NCBI GenBank assembly: GCA_004431415.1
Contig: QPMI01000178.1
Span: 118,214-182,213 of the forward strand
Length of the DNA: 64,000 bases
Direction: 5' to 3'
Source of the DNA: Cyanophora paradoxa
Taxonomy: Eukaryota > Glaucocystophyceae > Cyanophorales > Cyanophoraceae
The notes below the pieces were generated by a model. That model worked only from the letters and a program-made list of their open reading frames with translations, was not told the origin of the DNA and made no database searches. Made by a program: the position numbers and the translations under genes. Positions 36,286 to 44,165 of the stretch are shown piece after piece (positions within the stretch are counted from its first letter, which is position 1; each line of letters begins with the position of its first letter).

Positions 36286-39200
36286 TTAAGCACGCCCCGC
36301 GAGCAGAAGAGAGACGGCCGCTGCGAGAAGGACGAGCATAATCTGGGGTCCGGTGCTGTGTGCCGCCGACATTCCAGGCCAGTAAGGCACGCTGGAGCCG
36401 GCTCCGCCGACATTGGCGTTCGTAGTGGTCACAGGGAGCGTCGACATCAGCGAGAACTGTCGCGGGGCGAACACGGTCACGATTTTAGATCTAGGCTAGG
36501 AAATCGCAGTTTAGCATTTCGCACCGGGGTGAGGTGGTTGCAGGTGGCGGTGTAGGCGCCGGCGGCGGCGGTGGCGGCGGAGCAGACCTCCCAGGCCTTG
36601 CTGGTGGTGTTGAAGAAGACGAGCGAGACGGCCTGGCCCGCCGCGATCGTCACGCCGCTCGCGACGGGGATCGTGAAGCCGACCCCCGAGCCGAACTCGC
36701 TGCTCAGCTGCTTCGCCCTGCCGGCGTCGTCGAGGCCCGTCGCCGTGACGTCGAGGATCGGCGCGACGAGGCGGAAGCCCGCCGGCGGCGCGGGGAAGGA
36801 CGACGCGTTCGCGTACACGCGCACGAGGGCCTGTTAAAAATCGGAAGCTAAGGAGTCGAAACGGAACGGCGCAATCTGAACGATCGCGAAATTGTTAATC
36901 CGCACCTGGAAGTTCTTGCCGCCCCAAGCGTTGGTGGGGAAGGTGATCTGTCGGGCAGGACGTATGCACGAAGCGCGCGAGTTTCAAGCAAAAGAATCAC
37001 GCACCACCGCCCCCGGAGCGTCCGAAATGCCGCCGACGGTGACCCGGGGGCCGGCCGAGGGGCACGCCTGCACACCGAACCGCGAATTAGAATTAATCCG
37101 TATATTGTTCATGATCGATATCAAGACGAGCGCTAGCAAATGACGCGAACCTTGAAGCCCCAGGGGTCGAACTCGGTGGCGCGCGTCGCCTGCGTGTCGC
37201 ACGGCGTGTCGGGGCTGCTCAGCGAGATCTGTCGAGGATTGCATTCAGTCTTCTGGTATCGGCCATGCTCAACGCTGGCCAGCTTGGGGTCACCTGGGCG
37301 GCCACTTGGGTGAGGGCCGTCTGCGTCTCGGCGCGGATGGAAGCGCCGGCCGTCGAGGTGGCGGGGATCGCGGACAGCAGCCCCGAGAGGCTCGTCTGCA
37401 GGCTCTGCGCGTCCCCTCGCGCTCAGCCGACAAGTTCAATTCCTCATAGACGGACATATCATATTGCATCGACACCCCTCACCTTCGCGTCGATGCCGGC
37501 CGTGGTGGCGAGGTTCTGCAGTTTTCGTCATCAGTGGAGCGGGCTATATATAATTGCTTGCGGTCATATTTAAAGCTCTCGCACAGGGTTGGCCTTGATG
37601 ACGTTCATGAGCAGCGTGGCGCCCTGGACGGCCGTGGCTTCCGAGACCGCGCCGGTCTTGGCGGCGACGGGCGCGACCGACGAGAAGAACGTGACCAGGG
37701 CCCCCGCGTTCTGCGATGGAGGACGAGGCACGAATTTAGACCTTGCGAAACACGTCGAAATTTTGAAGGACATCGATGCTGTGTACCGCGGTGTTGGTGA
37801 GATCGACGCCCGACTTGGTTGCCTCCGTCGTCACAGCCTGTGATCGTATTGATCGCATCATCAGCGGCGGCTAATTGCGATGCTCTCAGAACAGCGCCCA
37901 CCGTCATGACGTTCGAGATAACGGTCGAGAACGACGCGAGGAGGCTGTCGATCGCGCCGAGCGCCGCGCGGCGAAGGCGGCGGAGCTGGATGCCGGTCGC
38001 CTTGCTGTAGCGGTCCTTGAGGGTGCCGACGAGCGCCAGGATCTTGTTCATCTTCGTCGCGAAGTCGTCGCCGCTCTGCGCTCGCGGGCGCGGGAGGGAT
38101 TCAGAGGCCGGATCCGGATCTCACACGAAAGGAATTCAGGCGCGCACGTTCAGGATCGCGGTGACCTCCTTGTTCACGGCGTCCACCGCTGCCTGCCGCG
38201 AGCCGTTTAGTTATATAATTGTTTGAAGAGCGAGCGTGCGCGGGGCGCGGATCCGGACGTTGAAGTCGGTGACGGCGTTGCCGGTGGCGGGGACGAGGGC
38301 CTTGACCTCGACCGCGGCGGCGATCGCGAAGGCCGTCGCCCGCCCCGCGCTGTCCTCCACCGCCACCCTCAGCTTCGCCGTCCGCGTCGCCCCGCTCTGC
38401 GCACGCGCCAAGTCAGCGAACAAGTGTATACGTATACACACTCAAATATAAAGGCTTGGATGGAGCCCACGTCGGGGAAGAAGAAGACAATGGTCTCGGA
38501 GAGGACGTCGAGGGCGAGGGGCGCCGCCGCGAGGTCCGACGTGACCGTGTACCTCAGCGGGGTCGAGGCCGACTGCCACCCCGAGCACGTCACCTGAGCC
38601 CCACGCCCTCGCGTCAGCCGGATTTCCAGCACTAGTCGGCGTCTTGGGGGACGGTCCAGTCGACGTGGCGCACCGTAACCTTCTCCACGCCCGCCTGAAC
38701 AGAGAGAGGGGAGACGCTACACGTGCCTCCGGAAGGAGCCGCGTCTGCATTCCGGATTGCGTTAGCTGATTGGCATACACAATATTAATGATCACGTCCA
38801 CAAACACCGCGCACTGGCCAAGGCGCCAGGAGTCGGAGTTGCGAATGTAATTACAGCTGGCAGCGCTGTCGGGGCCCTGGATGCGAAACGTACAAATTCA
38901 GGATTAAACGGTTGCACTCGATAAGCAGTTGAGCCAGTGCGCACGCTTGCGGTACTGTGGCTAGAGCAGTCTGCAGGGCCGAATTTAAAAACAGAGCGTA
39001 AACAAGGAAGCTAGATCTAGATGGCCGAAAGGGGGCCGAAATAAATAGCATTAAGCAGCTACGCACTGGGGTTGGAGAGTTCGGCGATGAATCGGCAACG
39101 ATCGCGGGCGTCGCGATCGGCGATGGTGACGGGGATGGAGTCTCTGTCGGAGACGGCGATGGGGATGGCCTGCGCGTAATCAAAAAGATCGATTCGAAAC

Positions 39201-40415
39201 CCTTCCTTGTATGGCAAAAACCAACCCTCCCAACATTTATTATATAATTTACCCCACCCGGTTGTTGCGAGGGGTTGGTGCTATAGGGGCTGGAAAACTT
39301 CCATGTGCGCACGTGGCAAATAATCAATATTTGTTTGTGTGGCATATTATCAAAGGCACCCTTAAGCATAAATTCCACGTGGCGTTGCGCACGAGGGGCT
39401 CGGGCTCGGCGAAGGGGTGGGATAGCAGATGCTCTCAACAACATCCTCGTAGCGCCGGGCGGCGCACTCCATCGTCACGGTGCCCACTCGCGTAGCGTCT
39501 CGCTTGAGCTTCGACGAATCCGCTAAGGTGCTTGATCCCTAGAAGATTGATCAATTAAAATGCTCAGCGAATTCAACAGCAGAAAGGTGGCAGCCCGAGG
39601 CTGAAGCTTAACCCCGTCGTTCACAGGATCGGGGCTAAGTTCCATACGAATTTGAAAGAGAATCAATCGAATCGCACCGAGGGTTCGTCAAACTTGTACC
39701 ACATCGCCAGAGGGTGCTTCTTGTACATCGCGCAGCTGATGCCGTTGTTGTAGAGCTCGGTAACGTCAGCCTCCGAGAGAGAAGCGTTCCAGATTCGAAA
39801 CCTGATTAAGACCCATGGCCAGTGTCATTGAAAGAACTGTGATGCAATCACGATCTAGCGATCGTCTCACTCAGCGATGGTAAGATCGTCGGCTCCCGCC
39901 ATATGGTAATAATCGCTGACGATCTGCGCGTCCTGAATCAATCACGATCAATTTCTCAACCGGGGAAAGAAGCACCCAATTTGCGCGGCCGAAAACGTTG
40001 AACGCGCGATCGAACGACCCGATAGGCTCCGCTCCGTACCTGTCCGAGCCCTGCAGAGCAATTGCAATAACACATACAGGGTCGCTTTAGTAATTATAAT
40101 GTCACAGCGGCCGCGAACGTCGGCATTGCTTACCTGGTACCAGATGCCACCGACAGGGCTTTTTACTGGGTTCACGTTCGTATCGGGGGTGCAGGCGTCG
40201 TACTCGGCAGACGCGGTATTCGGGTCGCATGGGGCCCTCTTGGTGGCGTTTACGTATGTTGTGACAGGGGCCGCGCGGCCTGCGGTGTCGCCGTAGATCG
40301 TATTACCGCTACCATCGTCCTTTGGTGTTGTTCCGTCCGTTTCGTATTGGACCATATACGCCGTCGCGTCTTGGGTCGCCCCGATCGCGACTGCGATGTG
40401 GACCCATTGCCCCAC
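36286..40415 (-). CDS. LamG-REJ-GAIN surface protein (copy 2), 5'-truncated
   Basis: Inverted paralogue of the gene at 6752-11090. From the 3' end: stop at 36286-36288, hydrophobic tail (IMLVLLAAAVSLLLAGRA), GPS-type CNHLTPV/F site, GAIN-like and REJ-like exons up to about 38690, nearly identical to copy 1, including intron sequence (for example the intron at 37420-37480). Upstream are Ser/Pro linkers (PSPSPSPTETPSPSPSPIAT near 39130; YPTPSPSPSPS near 39410), then a LamG domain absent from copy 1: VGQWVHIAVAIGATQDATAY (40350-40415), GSFDRAFNVFGRANWVLLSP, and RIWNASLSEADVTELYNNGI (39740-39800). The first exon visible begins at 40415 after an AG acceptor; no upstream exon or signal peptide is found in the AT-rich DNA beyond or at 53 kb, so the gene looks truncated. 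Expression from this locus is uncertain. Confidence 0.7.
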
Positions 40416-40419
40416 CTGA

Positions 40420-40710
40420 CACATAGAGAAACGCGGCGTTTAAACCCTCGGCTAATCTTAATTGATCTTGTTAATATCTCTCGTATATTTTATATCAATC
40501 AATCGATAATCTGTGTGAAATCTATCAAATTATTAAATATTTTGATTTTTGTGTATTTCATTTATAATTTATTGATGTTCTATGGTAAATTTATCTTAAT
40601 TTCGATTTGTCTTACTTAAATCAATCGTGAATTTGTATAAGTTTCCGAATAATATAACTGGATCTTAATTAGATCTTGCCTCCGGTTTAAACGCCGCGTT
40701 TCTCTATGTG
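40420..40710. mobile_element. MITE-like element with 27-bp terminal inverted repeats
   Basis: A perfect 27-bp inverted repeat (40420-40446 against 40684-40710, outer bases CACATAGAGAAACGCG) encloses AT-rich non-coding DNA. Both ends are followed outward by TGA (40417-40419 and 40711-40713), consistent with a 3-bp target duplication, as CACTA-like or PIF/Harbinger-like elements make. It sits directly at the splice acceptor of the last surviving LamG exon of the neighbouring gene. Alternatively it is a hairpin belonging to the adjoining viral segment. Confidence 0.65.
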
Positions 40711-40842
40711 TGATTTTAACGCAATAAACGCGATTAATATGCAAATTCGATATAATCTCGATTGAAGGAACATAATTTTTGTGATATAATCACGAATGAA
40801 GTAGTCCACCGCCCATTCTATTGTAAAACGCAAAAATTCACA

Positions 40843-41196
40843 CAGAGTTGCATTACGTCCAATTAAACAATCGATGAGATTCCGGGAAACAAATTCACAC
40901 AGAGTTGCATTATGTCCAATTAAACAATCGATGAGATTGCGGGAAACAAAAATGACCCCAGAGTTGCATTATGTCCAATTAAACAATCGATGAGATTTCG
41001 GGAAACAAAAATGACCCCAGAGTTGCATTACGTCCAATTAAACAATCGATAAGATTCCTGTTAAATTTCTACTGTATCAAAAATGACCCCAGAGTTGCAT
41101 TATGTCCAATTAAACAATCGATAAGATTGGATTCTGTTTTTTACTGTATCAAAATTGTGTTTCAAGTGTAACATGTCCAATTAAACAGTCGATAAT
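40843..41196. repeat. Imperfect tandem repeat, 57-72 bp period
   Basis: The motif CAGAGTTGCATTAYGTCCAA followed by TTAAACAATCGATRAGATT starts at 40843, 40900, 40959, 41018 and 41090, with a degenerate sixth copy near 41173. It is non-coding and lies between the host junction and the first viral gene. Confidence 0.85.
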
Positions 41197-41220
41197 CAAT
41201 GTGTAACAGGTGAATCCCAA

Positions 41221-41312
41221 GGTGTAACGGGTGTAACAGGTAAATCCCAAAGTTTTGGATTTTTCATCTCCTATGAGGAAAGTTTGGGAAACACCTGTTA
41301 CACCTGTTACAT
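41221..41312. terminator. Large imperfect hairpin
   Basis: TGTAAC(A/G)GGTGTAACAGG with CCCAAA on the left (41221-41251) pairs with its near-complement at 41283-41312, with a few mismatches. It is a diverged copy of the perfect hairpin at 41384-41477. Role inferred only. Confidence 0.5.
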
Positions 41313-41383
41313 GACACTATAATCAATGTAAGGAATCGAATATATTAATGCTTTGTTTGATAGATGTAACAGGTGAATCCCAA

Positions 41384-41477
41384 GGTGTAACAGGTGTAAC
41401 AGGTAAATCCCAAAGTTTTGGGTTTTTGGCCTCCCTAGGAGCGAAGTTTGGGATTTACCTGTTACACCTGTTACACC
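41384..41477 (-). terminator. Perfect 31-bp stem hairpin 3' of speD
   Basis: The 31 bases at 41384-41414 are exactly complementary to 41447-41477, with a 32-base loop. The hairpin begins about 50 bp beyond the stop of the leftward decarboxylase gene. Mimivirus-type viruses end and polyadenylate transcripts at hairpins, so a 3'-end signal is plausible; a replication or recombination hairpin is the alternative. Confidence 0.5.
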
Positions 41478-41526
41478 TGACGATATTCAATAAGACATGT
41501 TATATTTCTTCAAAATCTCAGTGTGA

Positions 41527-41925
41527 TTAACTCGGAAATCGCGCTGCTATCTGCTTCTCCGCTTTCTCCAACCCTGAAAAGATCTCTGTTATTCTCTCAT
41601 CTATCAATTTAGATATTACGGAGGTCTTACTTTGCGCTTCGGTTCCGCAAGTGAATACATCAATCGCTAACATTCCTTGGTCAGAGTAACAATGAGCGGT
41701 GCAATGGCTCTCATCAAGAAGTAATACCATCGCAAAACCCGGTGGCGAAACACCACCATCGAAAATCTCGCAATGCTTGTGAACAACTCGGATACCTTGC
41801 TCTTGTATAATAGATTGTAAAAATTGCATTAACCACGTTGTTGTGGTCTCCAAGTTTTCCAATCCCACCATGAATGGATGATTGAACTTGTAATCTAACA
41901 TTACATGGGAACCGCGATGATTCAT
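41527..41925 (-). CDS. speD: S-adenosylmethionine decarboxylase (prokaryote/virus SpeD type)
   Basis: A pyruvoyl enzyme that decarboxylates S-adenosylmethionine to supply aminopropyl groups for spermidine. The 132-residue protein has the family's usual compact length. Around residue 75 it shows the self-cleavage site Glu-Ser in LLLDESHCTAH: the Ser that becomes the pyruvoyl group, followed by the conserved His five residues on. DVFTCG supplies the conserved active-site Cys. So the processing residues appear intact. It is transcribed leftward, with a hairpin downstream. Host plants and algae normally carry the larger eukaryotic form, so this small form with AT-rich codons points to viral or bacterial origin. 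Viruses carry polyamine genes to support DNA packaging or host takeover; that role here is inference. Confidence 0.85.
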   Translation of the reverse strand: MNHRGSHVMLDYKFNHPFMVGLENLETTTTWLMQFLQSIIQEQGIRVVHKHCEIFDGGVSPPGFAMVLLLDESHCTAHCYSDQGMLAIDVFTCGTEAQSKTSVISKLIDERITEIFSGLEKAEKQIAARFPS

Positions 41926-41965
41926 TTATGAATTATATAGAAAAATAAAAAACGAAATTGGTAGG

Positions 41966-42115
41966 ATGCGAACCATCTTAGCGAAAGTATTTCCGTATGA
42001 GTTGGTCGATATCATAATGCTCCATTATCATAAGACATGTCCGAATTGCTTTGATACTTGCATAATAACCAAAGGTAAATGCGGAAAGATGCTCATTTCT
42101 CTTTCGAAACTCTAA
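41966..42115 (+). CDS. Small 49-residue Cys-containing protein
   Basis: A short open frame on the opposite strand from its neighbours, starting MRTILAKVFPYELVDIIMLH and carrying CPNC and two further Cys. The N-terminal FPYELVDIIM resembles the start of F-box-like or zinc-binding mini-proteins in giant viruses. Its stop overlaps the end of the convergent zinc-ribbon gene by 4 bp. It fills an otherwise empty gap, which supports it, but it is short and unconfirmed. Confidence 0.4.
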   Translation: MRTILAKVFPYELVDIIMLHYHKTCPNCFDTCIITKGKCGKMLISLSKL

Positions 42116-42384
42116 TCAAAATATAACATAATCGGTTTCTCTTCTATTACGATTCCCCATGTAGTCTTTTTTCTGTATGCATGAGAGTGTTTCTTAGAAC
42201 ACTGTCTACATCCTGACCCCTTTATATGGTTAAATCCATAAGTCTGAAAGACTTTATTACATTGCAGGCATCTCACAGATACCTTCTCTTGCGCCTTTTT
42301 ATAGACAGTTTCGGTGTAATCAAACTTATCAAGTCCATGAACCATTATCGCAGACTCAATAAATCTCCTTGTTTTTTCATCCAT
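42112..42384 (-). CDS. Zinc-ribbon protein of the giant-virus/phage FI-(A)-VHG type
   Basis: A 90-residue protein. The N-terminal RRFIESAIMVHGLDKFDYTE is followed by VSVRCLQCNKVFQTYGFNHI and GCRQCSKKHSH. The F-I-x-x-A-x-x-VHG-x-x-x-(Y/F)DY pattern, then a C-x-x-C pair, an F-x-x-x-x-x-x-H turn and a second C-x-x-C, is a small zinc-binding module common in phages and giant viruses, often attached to endonucleases or found alone. No nuclease domain is attached here. It probably binds nucleic acid; the specific role is unknown. Confidence 0.65.
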   Translation of the reverse strand: MDEKTRRFIESAIMVHGLDKFDYTETVYKKAQEKVSVRCLQCNKVFQTYGFNHIKGSGCRQCSKKHSHAYRKKTTWGIVIEEKPIMLYFD

Positions 42385-42405
42385 TCCTCTATATATACCG
42401 TAGAT

Positions 42406-43251
42406 TTATGGTAGCGGATCGCTACCGCCGATGGGATTATAGAGATTTGTGGTTAGATATTGACCATAGCGGTTTCCTCTTGCGATTGCATCGTTTCTTT
42501 CGGCATACATAATAACCGTGAATGTTCCTTGTTGTGTTGCCCTAATTATATATTCATCATCTTGCGTATCCAAAAGAGGCAATGAATGGAAAGCAAGACC
42601 AAAATTATCGACGGGGACTACTTGAACTGTAATACGTGGTCTTGCTCCATCGGTTCTCCTACATAATGCATAAATATCCGCAGGTAGCTTTTCGGTATAT
42701 CTGTAATGGTTTCCCAGCGGTTCTATTATGTCAATTACGGCAGTTTGCAGGTTTATTATAATCGTGTTTATTTTAATAATGTAAGGTTCATTCATACCCG
42801 GGCAATACGTTCTAATTCTCGTGTTTTCATCATCAGGATTGGGTTGGTCATTTACGATTAGAGGCGCTCCAATGATACCACCAACTCTTAGTCCGTCCCC
42901 AATATAAGCGCCTCCGGATCTACATTTAATTGCGCCCCTTCTTGCTTCGTAAGCAAAGTTGGTAACCTTATTATCATCATTGTAACTGTCGGGATCTCCA
43001 TAATGAGCGTTGAAGTTCGCATTTGTTACAAGAAGTCTCGTTGTTTTCACCACTCCACTGTTGGTGTCACATCGCAACTCTCTCAGTCTCAGCATATGAG
43101 TATCACCGAAGGTATTGAGAGTTGGTGCGATTTCTGTGGATTCGAGACCATCGATATTATCGATAATAGCATGCTGTAATACGTGGTTTGCGGGCGCAGC
43201 TAACGATAGTTGCGCAGTTAAGATGCGTTCAGGTGGTGCAGGTGCAGCCAT
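42406..43251 (-). CDS. Viral protein of unknown function, paralogue B (281 aa)
   Basis: Not recognised. The 281-residue protein is a paralogue of the next gene upstream: both have exactly the same length and share NSGVVKTT(R/Q)LLVTNANF near residue 65-85, GLESTE or GMESTE near 35, and similar Tyr/Asp-rich C-terminal ends. There is no signal peptide or membrane segment; the predicted character is beta-rich. Placed 20 bp from its paralogue and next to the fibre gene on the same strand, it could be a virion surface or fibre-associated protein. That is inference from position only. Confidence 0.65.
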   Translation of the reverse strand: MAAPAPPERILTAQLSLAAPANHVLQHAIIDNIDGLESTEIAPTLNTFGDTHMLRLRELRCDTNSGVVKTTRLLVTNANFNAHYGDPDSYNDDNKVTNFAYEARRGAIKCRSGGAYIGDGLRVGGIIGAPLIVNDQPNPDDENTRIRTYCPGMNEPYIIKINTIIINLQTAVIDIIEPLGNHYRYTEKLPADIYALCRRTDGARPRITVQVVPVDNFGLAFHSLPLLDTQDDEYIIRATQQGTFTVIMYAERNDAIARGNRYGQYLTTNLYNPIGGSDPLP

Positions 43252-43270
43252 TTAATATATCGAAACATAA

Positions 43271-44116
43271 TTATGGGACGGGATCTTCGGGGTATGGTTC
43301 ATTATAGAAATTCGATAGTTGAGCATCGGGATTTATGCAGTTAGCAACAGCCCATGCCGCCTCATCATTACGATATCCATAAATCATAATATCATAACCT
43401 CCAACCTCAGATGCCCAAAAATCAAAAGTGTTGGGTTGTGTTGCAGGATTTCTTATAACCCATCCACGCCCTCCATGACCTACCGCTTGAACAATGAATG
43501 TATATCCTTCTACACCTCCATTCTGAGAGCGACACATGGAGTAAATCGCTTTCGGTAAAAGTTGATCAGCCATTTTCCAAGGTCCGTCAATACCTTGGGG
43601 TTGGGTAGCATCATTTATATTTACATTTGCTCGTATGATAGCAAAAGCATATGGGGAATCTCCACATGGAAGAAACATACGCATTCGTTGGGGATTATCT
43701 GCATGTTCAGGTAAGGTGTCCGGAATATCGTTAAACGCAGCAGAAGAGCCAAGCATTCCGGATACTCGGCATCCACCACCAATGACAGCGCCTCCTGATC
43801 GGATAACGGCGGCGGCTCGCGTATTGTCGAATTGGAATGCTTTGATATCTACACCATACGCATCGGGTTCTCCGTTTGCTGATTGAAAATTCGCATTTGT
43901 AACCAATAATTGAGTTGTTTTTACCACACCCGAATTCTTATCGGCTCGTAGTTCTTTTACGCGAATCACACTGTTTTTATCGAACGCATTTCCTGAGTTT
44001 GCGCGTTCTGTTGATTCCATACCACGAATCTCATCGGATACTTCATGTTGTCTGAAATGAATTGCGGGCGCACCCAATGCGTAAACCGGTAATTGGACTC
44101 GGTTGTATTCACCCAT
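43271..44116 (-). CDS. Viral protein of unknown function, paralogue A (281 aa)
   Basis: Not recognised. It starts MGEYNRVQLPVYALGAPAIH and carries the shared block NSGVVKTTQLLVTNANF. It is followed after 20 bp by its paralogue and preceded by the fibre gene (50 bp gap), all leftward, so the three probably arose as a structural cluster. Sequence divergence between the two copies is large outside the shared blocks, so the duplication is old and both were probably kept under selection. Confidence 0.65.
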   Translation of the reverse strand: MGEYNRVQLPVYALGAPAIHFRQHEVSDEIRGMESTERANSGNAFDKNSVIRVKELRADKNSGVVKTTQLLVTNANFQSANGEPDAYGVDIKAFQFDNTRAAAVIRSGGAVIGGGCRVSGMLGSSAAFNDIPDTLPEHADNPQRMRMFLPCGDSPYAFAIIRANVNINDATQPQGIDGPWKMADQLLPKAIYSMCRSQNGGVEGYTFIVQAVGHGGRGWVIRNPATQPNTFDFWASEVGGYDIMIYGYRNDEAAWAVANCINPDAQLSNFYNEPYPEDPVP

Positions 44117-44165
44117 TGCTTCTTTTACTAAGAAGATTAGAAAAATAAAGCGATCTGTGAGTTAA

